A stretch of 64,000 nt of DNA from G963674665 sp963674665 (GCA_963674665.2 CAXXPL010000009.1:1178001-1242000); one strand, 5' to 3'. Positions 15,910 to 24,312 are shown, counted from the first letter of the stretch. The notes: generated by a model from the letters alone, not told the origin. Numbers and translations are program-made.

Positions 15910-16416
15910 ATGAGCCGTAACTACATCTTTTCGATTATTGTTTTCGCCTTGCTGTTGCTCTCTCTTCCCAACATGGTCCTTGCCGGCTGGGTGAAGGCCT
16001 GCAATGGACAGATTCCCAGAGGCGCGCATCCCGAAGGCTATGAAGCCTCTGGTGAGCCTCTCTGGATCGCCCGCGTCAACATCATTCACCAAGGGCGCTC
16101 CGTAGGCACGCATATCGGCAAGATGCGCCCCGGCTTTGGTGGTGGAAACATCCCCTGGGGGGGGAGGGAAATTTTCGCCAAATGTTACGACGTCTGGGTC
16201 GGCCCTGCACACTGGGTTCCGGCCGAGTACGGAAACATCCCTCGTTGCGCTCTGCCTTCCGGCGAGGAAACGGATGGGACCTATCTGTTCGTCGCCCGCG
16301 CACGTTTCAAGGGTGGAGTGCATATTGGCAAGGTTCGCCCTGAATTCGGTGGAGCGAACATCGGCTACGGTGGAAAGGAATACACCGTTCCCCGCTATGA
16401 GGTAATGTGCCGCTAG
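15910..16416 (+). CDS. Secreted DM9-repeat (DUF3421) protein
   Basis: A 168-residue protein with a signal peptide (MSRNYIFSIIVFALLLLSLP, cut after LAG near residue 25). The mature part holds two DM9-like repeats. Repeat 1 runs from WVKACNGQIPRGAHPEGYEASG to the first GGREIFAKCYDVWVG region; repeat 2 is clearer: HWVPAEYGNIPRCALPSGEE, LFVARARFKGGVHIGKVRP, GYGGKEYTVPRYEVMC (quoted as separate pieces). The pattern W-V-x-A...G-x-I-P...A-R...G-K...Y-G-G-x-E...Y-E-V is that of DM9 domains, best known from insects and bivalves, where they act as mannose-binding lectins. Four Cys could form disulfides. GGAGG precedes the start region; a terminator follows. Function here is not known. Confidence 0.8.
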   Translation: MSRNYIFSIIVFALLLLSLPNMVLAGWVKACNGQIPRGAHPEGYEASGEPLWIARVNIIHQGRSVGTHIGKMRPGFGGGNIPWGGREIFAKCYDVWVGPAHWVPAEYGNIPRCALPSGEETDGTYLFVARARFKGGVHIGKVRPEFGGANIGYGGKEYTVPRYEVMCR

Positions 16417-16520
16417 CTTGCCCGTTGCCTTTGCCGCCAGCGGTTGCCTACCCGGAACGAAGCGGCAACTACTGCTGGAGGCGTCAGTTCTTGTCGGATG
16501 TGAATGTGACTCGATACGTT

Positions 16521-16558
16521 GAGCATCCCGGCCTTTGACAGGTTGTGATGCTCTTTTT
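16521..16558 (+). terminator. Intrinsic terminator after the DM9 gene
   Basis: GAGCATC and GATGCTC form a 7-bp stem with a 19-base loop, immediately followed by TTTTT, on the plus strand about 100 bases past the DM9 stop. Confidence 0.65.
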
Positions 16559-16590
16559 ATTTGATTGAAATTCCGGATCCGTTGCCCTGA

Positions 16591-17236
16591 ATCGGGTAGG
16601 AGGGGGGCTCGCGCCCCCCGTTCTCCCACACCACCGGGCATACGGTTCCGTACCACGGCGGTTCCTGCCTGCTTGGCGTCATTTCTCTGAATGCCTGTCG
16701 GACTATAAGCACCCAGCCCTGCCTCACGGATTCCGTCCGTTACTTCCGGCTTTAAGGCCCCTTACGGGCATCTGCTCGATTCAAACAGAAGACAGTGTCC
16801 ATGCCTCGCCTTGGCAGGTTTGGCCCTTCGTCGAGTGGTTAGGTCGACTACTATGGCCTCGGCTGACTTCTGTCTTCCCATCCCGGCGCGTTACCGTGCC
16901 GATAGCACAGGGCAGGCGAACAGGCTTCCCCGGGTAATGCGCGCGACCTTCCCGCTTATACCCGCCGCATATACGTCCATGCTTTCCGTACAAGTATCGG
17001 GCTTTGAAGATAGTGGCCTCCTCACCCGGCATGACCGACTCGTAGGCGATTTCTGTTCGTCGGATCAGCATTTTGCCCGCGGCTTCCTTCAGATTCCATC
17101 TCGCGATGGACACCCTTGCCGTCCGGCTAGCAGTTCCCCTTGTCGGGCCTGCGGAGGACTTTCACCTCCAAGTCACCAGGCAGGCACCACACCTGCCCGG
17201 ATGGCGCTCACGCACCACGCGCCCTGCCGGGCGCAC
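16591..17236 (-). mobile_element. ORF-less group II intron (bacterial class C-like), 646 nt
   Basis: Read on the minus strand, the element begins GTGCGCCCGGC at 17236, the GUGYG 5' end of group II introns. Domain I-like sequence follows with the widely conserved pieces GACTTGGAGGTGAAAGTCC and GGGGAACTGCTAGCCGGACG. Near the 3' end is a domain V-like hairpin (about 16664 to 16628: GAACCGCCGTGGTACGG, an AAC apex, CGTATGCCCGGTGGTG), then a GGGGGGC-GCGA-GCCCCCC stem and a CCTACCCGAT 3' end at 16591. The usual 1.2-1.3 kb reverse transcriptase ORF of domain IV is absent; only about 150 bases separate the domain I-III region and domain V. The 5' exon is an intrinsic terminator ending seven bases away, the insertion preference of class C introns. 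An ORF of 110 codons inside it is not a protein. Confidence 0.8.
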
Positions 17237-17239
17237 CAA

Positions 17240-17499
17240 AGGAAAAACCCGGCTCCAAGGATGGAGCCGGGTTTTTACCATCCAACTGTCGGGATGGGTA
17301 GGCCGTCTAAGCCGGAAGGTTGGGGGGGGGGGAAACCTTCCGGTCTTAGACGATCAAACCTCAGGATGACCGCCTCAGATCATCCTTCCATATGGCAACG
17401 GGGTAGCGGGGGGGGGGGGGATGCTACGGCCCGAAGGGGCTTGGGCCGACCCCGTATACCAACAATGAAGAACTCTGGCAGGGAAGGCCCTGTCAAAGC
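17240..17499 (-). ncRNA. Candidate small RNA with poly-C hairpin loops
   Basis: On the minus strand five hairpins precede an intrinsic terminator: CAGGG-CCTT-CCCTG (about 17493-17480); CGGCCC/GGGCCG (17448-17427); GTAGC/GCTAC around AT plus 13 C (17427-17403); AGGATGA/TCATCCT (17386-17363); and an 18-bp stem CGTCTAAG-CCGGAAGGTT with one bulge around an 11-C loop (17352-17304). The terminator is at 17276-17243. An extended -10 (TGCTATAGT) at 17514-17506 would start a transcript of about 260 bases. No ORF with coding character covers this region. It is predicted by structure only. Confidence 0.5.
17243..17276 (-). terminator. Strong bidirectional intrinsic terminator, intron target
   Basis: AAAAACCCGGCTCCA and TGGAGCCGGGTTTTT form a 15-base inverted repeat with a four-base loop; T runs follow on both strands. 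On the minus strand it ends the candidate small RNA and forms the 5' exon of the group II intron. Confidence 0.85.
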
Positions 17500-17505
17500 A
17501 TTTAC

Positions 17506-17514
17506 ACTATAGCA
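17506..17514 (-). promoter_or_regulatory. Extended -10 promoter candidate for the small RNA
   Basis: TGC followed by TATAGT on the minus strand. No consensus -35 is seen at 16-18 bases, so this would rely on the extended -10. Confidence 0.35.
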
Positions 17515-17785
17515 AACCGCGTGCCGAACCTTCCGCAATCTGAGAAAAATATGAATGTCCATATATTACAGAAAGTTGAGATTCGAGATTAGCCGCGGAT
17601 GTATAGATGATTGTCATGGTAATTGGACAATGGTGCGAATACGAGCGTGCGTTAGCGCACTATGAGCGGTATCGCTCAATATAGGCTCTGAACAACACAA
17701 AGAACCCTGAACCGAAAGCTCGAAGTCCGGTGGCATTCCACGTTCACATCGGCAGAACAGGGAACAATGGGCGGAAAAAGAGAAA

Positions 17786-17815
17786 GGGGGAACCCGTTGT
17801 TCAACGGTTTCCCCC
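17786..17815 (-). terminator. Palindromic terminator after the sigma-54 regulator
   Basis: GGGGGAACCCGTTG and CAACGGTTTCCCCC form a near-perfect 14-bp stem with a two-base loop, 28 bases past the regulator stop on the minus strand. The stretch between here and 17515 contains no supported gene. Confidence 0.7.
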
Positions 17816-17842
17816 TGGGAATCAATGACTGAAGAAGAAAAA

Positions 17843-19298
17843 TCACTCGTCCAGTTTCTGCAGGCGGCGGTGCAACGCGTACCGGGACAAACCCAGATAG
17901 CGAGCCGCGCGGCTCTTGTTGCCCGAGAACTTCTCAAGCGCCTTTTGGATGATCCGATTGTTCAAATCCTCCAGGTCCAGGCTCTCTTCCGGCAGATTCA
18001 GGGTGGAAAGGCTGCATGGCGGGCATGGGGGTGCCGGGGTTGGAGGTAGGCACCTCACAGTGATGCATGAAGGCGACGTGCTCCGGGAGCAGAAGCTCGT
18101 GGTCCGTGGTGAGAACCGCGCGCTCGATGACGTTTTCCAGCTCCCGTACGTTTCCCGGCCAGGAGTAGCTCTCGAACATGCGCAAGGTGTCCGGATGCAT
18201 CTCCCTGAAACGGCGTTTTTTGCGCTCAGCCTCGCGTTGCAGGAAATGGGTTGCCAGGGCCACTATATCTTCCGGACGTTCTCTCAGGGGGGGAATGCGC
18301 AAATGCCCCACTTTGAGACGGTGGAACAGGTCACGGCGGAACTTGCCGCTCTCCACGAGCTGGTCCAGGTTCCGGTTGGCGGCACAGATCACTCTTGCAT
18401 GGAATTCCCGCAGCTTGACGCCACCGACGCGGTAGAAGGTACGCTCCTCAAGCACTCTTAGAAGTTTGGGCTGCAGGTGGAGGGGCATCTCCGCGACCTC
18501 GTCGAGGAAAATGGTGCCGGATCCAGCAAGCTCCATCTTGCCGGGCTGCCCATTGCGGGTGCTGCCCGTATAGGCCCCGGCTTCGTGCCCGAACAATTCG
18601 CTCTCAAACAATTGCTCGGGAATGGCCGCGCAGTTGATAGGGATGAGTTCGGTATCCGCCCCTGTGGAGCCGTAGTGGATGAACCGCGCCAGGACTTCCT
18701 TGCCCACACCGGTCTCACCCTCGATGAGCACGGGAACGCTGGGGTCGTCGTGGTAGTAGGAAGCCTCCCGGATCAGGTTCTCCATGGCGTTGGATTCCGT
18801 AATCATGGGGCCGGAGCCGGAAACCTGCTGCAGGTTGCGCCGGGTGCGCTCCAGATCCTTTTGCAGCTTTTCCGTGGCTTCCTGAATCTTCCGTTCAAAG
18901 CTGAGCTTGAATTCGCGGTTTTCGAACAGCAGCGCCTGGTGCTCAGCGCATCTGTCCACCACGGCGGACAGTTCGCGCGCGTTTATGGGCTTGTTCAGGT
19001 AGTCGTATGCTCCGTTGCGCAGGGCCTCGATGGCGGTCTCCATGTCACCGTGGCCGGTAATGATGACCACGTCCGCCAGGTTGGTATAGGTGGAGGCCTT
19101 GATCCGTGCCAAAAGCTCGATACCGTCCATGCCGGGCATGCGAATGTCCGTTATGACCATGGGGAAGAAATCGCGTTGCGTCAGGTCCAGCGCCTTGGCG
19201 GAGTTGGTCACGGGGACGGGCTCATGTCCCAGGTCTGTGAGTACTACCGCGAGACTTTGCAGACTGTGATTGTCGTCATCTACTAATAATATACGCAT
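17843..19298 (-). pseudogene. Sigma-54-dependent response regulator, Fis HTH out of frame
   Basis: From 19298 to 17934 one frame encodes a 454-residue NtrC-type protein: REC (phospho-acceptor D51 in VITDIRMPGMDG), a coiled linker, and AAA+ domain with Walker A GETGVGKE, Walker B-like GTIFLDEVAEM, and arginine-finger stretch FRRDLFHRL. It then ends in a nonsense tail rich in P and G. The missing C-terminal Fis-type HTH is present in another frame at 17843 to about 18030 (LNLPEESLDLEDLNNRII ... NKSRAARYLGLSRYALHRRL). One base too many between about 18000 and 18055, where there are C5 and C4 runs on the coding strand, explains the break. The sigma-54 contact loop GAFTGA reads GAYTGS. No partner kinase is adjacent. 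It may be a true mutation, a slippage site or a sequence error. Confidence 0.8.
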
Positions 19299-19858
19299 CG
19301 CACTATTCTTCTGAATTCGTCACGTGTTGTCAACATGTCCGCGCGAAATGCAGGAATGACACGCAGGGAAGGGCGTCCCAATACTTTGGATGGGCAAATA
19401 TGAAATCCCGAGATGCGTAAATATAAATGAATATTATATATATTAATTGCAAAAAATACAATAATATTGTCGCAATATAGCATATGTATTGAAAAATTTA
19501 TAAATAACATATTATGCGCAGTCAAACGGATGTGATTATGTGAAAAACGCTTGATTGACGGTTGAGAATACGATTCCACAGGGCGAAGGCGAAAGGTGAA
19601 TCCGAGGCTGAATTGTTTAAGGAACGTGGCTATTGCCTTTGCCCCGCAACATGGAAATGATCAACAAAACGGCTAGCAGAGGGGAGAACCTTTCTTCAGA
19701 GAGGTTTCCCCCCGGCAACTCTTGCGGAGCTAAGGCAATAACCATACTTGGGAAAGCGTGAAGTGTCAGTAATTGTATAAAAATGGCACGGTTTATGTAT
19801 ATAAGCTGAAAACCCGGAACACGATTGGGAAGTGTTATCCCACATCAGGAGGTATGTT
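19299..19858. other. AT-rich intergenic region
   Basis: About 560 bases between divergent genes. Positions 19400-19520 are strongly AT-rich and likely hold promoters for the sigma-54 regulator. The second half carries the nested inverted repeat described separately. No ORF is supported. Confidence 0.4.
19632..19739. repeat. Nested inverted-repeat element
   Basis: Outer arms 19632-19649 (ATTGCCTTTGCCCCGCAA) and 19722-19739 match as an inverted repeat at 16 of 18 positions. Inside them lies a terminator-like palindrome at 19681-19713 (GGGGAGAACCTTTC with GAGGTTTCCCC). The whole could fold as one long cruciform of about 108 bases. Confidence 0.5.
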
Positions 19859-20248
19859 GTGGAAATTTCAGGATTTTCAGGTTATACACCGGCCATGGAC
19901 ATTTCTCTGACAGAGAAGCAGAAAGAGCGGATGGAGGAAATCCTTTCCGAGTACGATGCAGAGAATATGACCAAAGAGGACATGGAGAGCCTGAAGCAGG
20001 ACATGGAAGACGCCGGAATTCCACGTTGCAGGGAAAGAACCATGTTGCTCAGGTCTTCGGGATTCGGCTCTTTGGAACGGCAGGAAGGCAAGGAGCAGAC
20101 CAGTCTGCTCGGCCGCATGCAGTCGCAGAAAGGGGAGATATGGGACATGTATCAACAGTTCCAGAACGGCGACATCACCGAGGAAGAGTTCAAGGCCATG
20201 ATCCAGAGCCAGATCCAGTCCGGCTCCCTGATCAATCTGATATCCTGA
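19859..20248 (+). CDS. Small acidic helical protein, unknown
   Basis: A 129-residue soluble protein that I do not recognise. It is rich in E, K, M and Q and reads as mostly helical: DISLTEKQKERMEEIL, then MTKEDMESLKQDMEDAGI, and a C-terminal GDITEEEFKAMIQSQIQSG resembling a short SHOCT-like or EF-like helix pair. The GTG at 19859 is chosen because AGGAGG lies six bases upstream; ATG 19895 has no such site. It is convergent with the DUF456 gene, whose stop lies 10 bases away. No signal peptide or membrane segment is present. Confidence 0.65.
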   Translation: MEISGFSGYTPAMDISLTEKQKERMEEILSEYDAENMTKEDMESLKQDMEDAGIPRCRERTMLLRSSGFGSLERQEGKEQTSLLGRMQSQKGEIWDMYQQFQNGDITEEEFKAMIQSQIQSGSLINLIS

Positions 20249-20258
20249 TATAGGGCGG

Positions 20259-20759
20259 TTACGACGGCCAGACGCGCACAGCTGTCAGGGCAAACATGCA
20301 CATGCCAAGACCGAATTTCAGGGACAGGCCGAAAAATTTGCCCCAAAAGGCGCCCCATGCGGCATGACGGGCCTCGGATGCATTGCGCCCGTGCCCCACT
20401 TCCATGAGCCAGCAGCCCGCAAAGGCCCCGCCGAGGGCGCCGAACAGGGCACCGAGGCCGAACAGGAACGGAGCTCCCAGGATGGCTCCGGCAATGGCGC
20501 CGATCAGCCCGCCGATGTTGCCGCGCCGGGAACTGCCAAAGCGTTTCGCACCATAGGCCTGGGCCATTAGCTCCAGGATTTCGCCGGCCAGGGCGATGCC
20601 CAGCAGCACGAGAATGAAGCTCCAGGTGAGGCCGCTGGGAAAGATCAGTTTCCAGCAGATGACCAGGGCCGCCACGCCCCAGTTGGCCGGAAGGCTGAAG
20701 ATGTGCAGCAGCAGTACCGCCAATAGCAACAGTAGAAATAATATGGCCAAAACAGTCAT
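20259..20759 (-). CDS. DUF456 family membrane protein
   Basis: A 166-residue membrane protein with four to five hydrophobic segments and glycine-rich helices (GGLIGAIAGAILGAPFLFGLGALFGALGGAFAG, quoted as GGLIGAIAGAILGAP and GALFGALGGAFAG). The middle motif EILELMAQAYGAKRFGSSRRG and the final helices fit the DUF456 family. No role is known for this family. It is a single gene on the minus strand; the AMP-ligase gene lies upstream with 170 bases between. Confidence 0.75.
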   Translation of the reverse strand: MTVLAILFLLLLLAVLLLHIFSLPANWGVAALVICWKLIFPSGLTWSFILVLLGIALAGEILELMAQAYGAKRFGSSRRGNIGGLIGAIAGAILGAPFLFGLGALFGALGGAFAGCWLMEVGHGRNASEARHAAWGAFWGKFFGLSLKFGLGMCMFALTAVRVWPS

Positions 20760-20929
20760 GTATGTGCTCCGTGGGGTATCCCGGGTTTACGCGCTTCCGG
20801 TTGCCTGACTGGATACCGGCGCATTTCATTCGCGAAACCGACAGTGAAAAGGCAACCCACTGATATTTTGATAATAGTATGGGGATAAGGAGTACCTATA
20901 CTGAAAGGCTCCTCCCCCGCACAAAATTT

Positions 20930-22231
20930 CTATCCCTGCTTTTCCCTGTTGTCCTGAACGCGCACGGCCTTGCCTTCGCTCTTTGGCAGGGAGTTGTGCT
21001 GCACAAGTTCCACACGGGGCGTCACAAGGATTTCATCACGCAACCTCGAGGTGATGCGTTTCTGTATTCCGGACAGTGAGCGCATATCTTCCACGAAAAA
21101 GTCGTCCTTGATCTCCACCATGACCTTGATTTGATCCATATAATCGTCGCGTTCGAGCACGATGAGGTAGTTCTGCCCCACTTCGGGAATGGACATGAGC
21201 GCCTGCTCGATCTGCATGGGGTAGATGTTCACGCCCTTGATGATGATCATGTCGTCGGCGCGTCCAGCGATGCGGTCGATGCGGCGATGCAGGCGACCGC
21301 ACGGGCATTCGCCCGGAATGATCCTGGTGAGGTCTCTGGTGCGGTAGCGCAGGATGGGCATGCCCTCCCTGCACAGGGAGGTGAGTACGAGCTCGCCGAT
21401 CTCGCCGTCGGGCACGGACTCCAGGGTAACGGGGTCGATGACCTCCATGATGTAGGAGTCTTCCCAGAGGTGCATGCCGTTTTGCTCCTGACATTCGAAG
21501 GCCACGCCGGGTCCGTTCATTTCGGAGAGGCCATATGAGTTATAGGCCTTGATGCCTAACAGAGATTCTATTCTTTTCCTCGCCTCGTCTGTGTGCGGTT
21601 CCGCACCTATGAGGGCGATGCGGGGGGGCAGGGTTTCAGGATTGATGCCCTCGGCGCGGACATAGTCGGCGAGGTACAGGGCGTAGGACGGAATGATGTG
21701 CAGCACCGTGACGTTGAAGTCGCGGATGAGCTTGATCTGGCGTTTGGAGTTGCCCGCGCCGGCCGGGATGGTCAGGCAGCCCAGGCGCTCCGCGCCGTAG
21801 TGGATGCCAAGGCCGCCGGTGAACAGGCCGTAGCCGGACATGTTCTGGAAAACATCGGTGGAGCGGACGCCGACCATGTGCATGCAGCGGGCCATGAGGT
21901 CCGCCCAGGTGTTCAGGTCGTTCTGGGTGTGCATGATCACGGTGGGGGAACCCGTGGTGCCGCTGGAAGCGTGCAACCTGACCATTTTTTCGCGGGGCAT
22001 GGCGAGCATACCGTCGGGGTAGCTGGCCCGGAGATCGTCCTTTGTGGTGAAGGGGATCTTCCTCACATCGTCCAAGGATCTCACGTCATCGGGGGAGAAG
22101 CCGGTTTCCTTGAACCGCCGGGCATAGAAGGGGGAGCGTCGGGCGTGATCCAGGGTGTTGCGCAGGCGCGTGAGCTGAATGTCCTGAAGCTGACGCCTGG
22201 TAAAGGTTTCTTCAACGTGGAGATGATCCAT
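20930..22231 (-). CDS. paaK: Phenylacetate-CoA ligase family protein
   Basis: A 433-residue AMP-forming acyl-CoA ligase. The P-loop-like motif is LHASSGTTGSPTV, the A5-type motif is YNSYGLSEMNGPGVAFEC, and RYRTRDLTRIIPGECPCGR followed by GRADDMIIIKGVNIYP is the hinge characteristic of PaaK. It would activate an aryl or aromatic-like acid with ATP and CoA. Desulfovibrio-type genomes often hold several such genes, so the substrate could be phenylacetate, indoleacetate or another aryl acid derived from amino acid oxidation. It starts 40 bases after the dnaB stop on the same strand and may share its transcript. Confidence 0.88.
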   Translation of the reverse strand: MDHLHVEETFTRRQLQDIQLTRLRNTLDHARRSPFYARRFKETGFSPDDVRSLDDVRKIPFTTKDDLRASYPDGMLAMPREKMVRLHASSGTTGSPTVIMHTQNDLNTWADLMARCMHMVGVRSTDVFQNMSGYGLFTGGLGIHYGAERLGCLTIPAGAGNSKRQIKLIRDFNVTVLHIIPSYALYLADYVRAEGINPETLPPRIALIGAEPHTDEARKRIESLLGIKAYNSYGLSEMNGPGVAFECQEQNGMHLWEDSYIMEVIDPVTLESVPDGEIGELVLTSLCREGMPILRYRTRDLTRIIPGECPCGRLHRRIDRIAGRADDMIIIKGVNIYPMQIEQALMSIPEVGQNYLIVLERDDYMDQIKVMVEIKDDFFVEDMRSLSGIQKRITSRLRDEILVTPRVELVQHNSLPKSEGKAVRVQDNREKQG

Positions 22232-22270
22232 GCCGGGCTCCTTGTTCGGAAATGGTACGTTAAAGGGGAG

Positions 22271-23731
22271 CTATTCTCCCGCGAGCTCAGAGGGAACGGG
22301 CATCTCGGCTAGCTCCTCGAAGGCCGTGCAGGAGCCGATGTAGGCAAGCTCCACATAGCCAGTGGGGCCGTTGCGCTGCTTGCCGATAATGATCTCGGCG
22401 ATGCCCTTTTTGGGGTTGTCCTCGCTCTTGTTGTAGACCTCGTCCCGGTAGAGGAACATGATGACGTCGGCGTCCTGTTCGATGGCGCCGGATTCGCGAA
22501 GGTCGGAAAGCATTGGACGTTTGTTGGTGCGCTCCTCAACCTTGCGGTTGAGCTGCGACAAGGCGATGACAGGTACGTGCAGCTCCTTGGCCAGGGCCTT
22601 GAGACTGCGGGAAATTTCGGAGATCTCCTGCTCGCGGGAATCGATTCGCCGCCCCGCGCGCATGAGCTGCAGGTAGTCCACCACTATGAGCCCCAGGTTA
22701 CGCTCGGAGGAGATGCGCCGGCAGCGGGCGCGTAGCTCCAGGGTGCTGATGGCGGGGGTGTCGTCGATATAGATGGGGGCGGGGGAGAGACTGTCCGCGG
22801 CCATGTGCAGGCCGTTCCAGTCATCATCGTCCAGGAAGCCTCGCCGGAGTCTGGAGAGGTCCACCTTGCCCCAGGCGCAGAGCATGCGCATCATCAACTG
22901 CTCCATGGACATCTCCAGGGAGAAGATGGCAACGGGCACATTGTGCTGCACTGCGGCGCGCATGGCCACGTTCAGGGCGAAGGCGGTCTTGCCCATGCTG
23001 GGGCGCCCGGCGATGATGATCAGATCCGAGGGCTGCAGCCCTGCGGTCATTTCGTTGAGCCGCTGATAACCGCTGGAGACGCCGGTGACCAACTCCTGGC
23101 GCTCGAAGCGTTCGGCCAGTTCGTCGAACACGCGCTCCACCAGGTATTTGCTGGACTGGTACAGTGAGCCCTGGGTGCGGTGGGCGATGCCATAGATGGA
23201 CTGCTCGGACTCGGCCAGGAGTTCGTTGACGTCCTTTGCGCTTTCGAAGCTCTCGCTGATGATGGTGGCGGAGGTGTTGATCAGGGAGCGCCGCACCGAG
23301 TTGTCGCGGACGATGCGCGAGTGATGCACCGCGTTTGAGGAGCTGATGACGGACTGGGCCAGCTCGGCGAGGTACACGGCGCCGCCTATCTGCTCAAGCT
23401 TGCCCTCCTGCTTGAGCCTGTTGCCCACGGTGACCAGGTCCACGGGCTGGCTCTTCTCGTCGAGCTCCAGAAATATGTCCCAGATGAGGCGATGTGCGGG
23501 AAAGTAGAAGTCGTCGGTGGTTATGATGCTGACGAGGGTGTTGAAGACCTTGGAGTCGAGAAAAACCCCCCCCAGAACCGCCTGTTCGGCTTCAAGGTTG
23601 TGGGGGGGGATTTTGCGCACGAGATCCGAAGAGGCCTGATCCAGGCTCTGCTCCGGAGTCATGTAGTTTCTTTCGAAGCCCCTGGAACCGAATTTTTTCC
23701 GGTTCCCCTGGGCATCGTTTTCGCTGTTCAA
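22271..23731 (-). CDS. dnaB: Replicative DNA helicase DnaB
   Basis: A 486-residue protein. The N-terminal domain starts at VRKIPPHNLEAEQAVLGGVF; the RecA-like C-terminal domain has Walker A GRPSMGKTAFALN, Walker B LGLIVVDYLQLM, the DnaB signature SRSLKALAKELHVPVIALSQLNR, and the arginine-containing LRESGAIEQDAD. It is the ring helicase of the replication fork. TTG 23731 lies a few bases after the rplI stop, consistent with coupling; ATG 23662 is an alternative that removes a 23-residue non-conserved leader. No intein is present. Gene order rpsF-rpsR-rplI-dnaB is common in bacteria. Confidence 0.95.
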   Translation of the reverse strand: MNSENDAQGNRKKFGSRGFERNYMTPEQSLDQASSDLVRKIPPHNLEAEQAVLGGVFLDSKVFNTLVSIITTDDFYFPAHRLIWDIFLELDEKSQPVDLVTVGNRLKQEGKLEQIGGAVYLAELAQSVISSSNAVHHSRIVRDNSVRRSLINTSATIISESFESAKDVNELLAESEQSIYGIAHRTQGSLYQSSKYLVERVFDELAERFERQELVTGVSSGYQRLNEMTAGLQPSDLIIIAGRPSMGKTAFALNVAMRAAVQHNVPVAIFSLEMSMEQLMMRMLCAWGKVDLSRLRRGFLDDDDWNGLHMAADSLSPAPIYIDDTPAISTLELRARCRRISSERNLGLIVVDYLQLMRAGRRIDSREQEISEISRSLKALAKELHVPVIALSQLNRKVEERTNKRPMLSDLRESGAIEQDADVIMFLYRDEVYNKSEDNPKKGIAEIIIGKQRNGPTGYVELAYIGSCTAFEELAEMPVPSELAGE

Positions 23732-23734
23732 GTG

Positions 23735-24301
23735 TTAGGCCTGTTCAGCCGCGGCGTCGCTCTCGCTTTCCTGGGTCGCAGCTGGTTCGCTGGTTGAGGT
23801 TTCCTCGGCGGCTTCGGCCGGGGCTTCCTGGACCTCCTGCTCGTACAGGTGGGCGTCGTGACGCACCACCTTCACGGTGAGCTCGGCCTGTACGTCGTGG
23901 TAGAGCTTCACGGGCACGGTGTAGGTGCCCAGGGCGCGGATGGGCTCTTCCAGGATGATCTTGCGGCGGTCCACGGGCTCACCAATGGCCTCCTGCAGAG
24001 CCTCGGCCAGCATGACGCTGGTGACGGAGCCGTAGAGCTTGTCGCCTTCACCCACGCGCATGGAAATCTCCAGCACGGCGGCGGAGATCTTCTCGCCAAT
24101 GTTCATGGCCTCGGTGCGGAGGGCGTTCATGTGGGCCTGCAGCTTGGCGCGCTCCTGCTCGAACACGCGCAGGTTGGCGTCGGTGGCCAGCATGGCCAGG
24201 CCTTTGGGAACCAGGTAGTTGCGGCCATAGCCGGGCTTCACGGTGACAATCTCACCGAGGCGGCCCAGATGGTCCACGTCTGCTCGCAGTATCAACTTCA
24301 T
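23735..24301 (-). CDS. rplI: Ribosomal protein L9
   Basis: A 188-residue protein starting MKLILRADVDHLGRLGEIVTVKPGYGRNYLVPKGLA (quoted in parts), the L9 N-terminal domain that binds 23S rRNA, followed by the long connecting helix and the C-terminal domain (YGSVTSVMLAEAL ... DRRKI). It ends in an Ala/Glu/Ser-rich acidic tail of about 35 residues that typical L9 (about 149 residues) lacks. AAGGAGAAACGTC precedes the ATG. It is the third gene of the rpsF operon. Confidence 0.95.
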   Translation of the reverse strand: MKLILRADVDHLGRLGEIVTVKPGYGRNYLVPKGLAMLATDANLRVFEQERAKLQAHMNALRTEAMNIGEKISAAVLEISMRVGEGDKLYGSVTSVMLAEALQEAIGEPVDRRKIILEEPIRALGTYTVPVKLYHDVQAELTVKVVRHDAHLYEQEVQEAPAEAAEETSTSEPAATQESESDAAAEQA

Positions 24302-24312
24302 GACGTTTCTCC

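Noticed and set aside
16781..17113. 110-codon minus-strand ORF
   Set aside because: It lies inside domain I of the group II intron and encodes no reverse transcriptase motifs.
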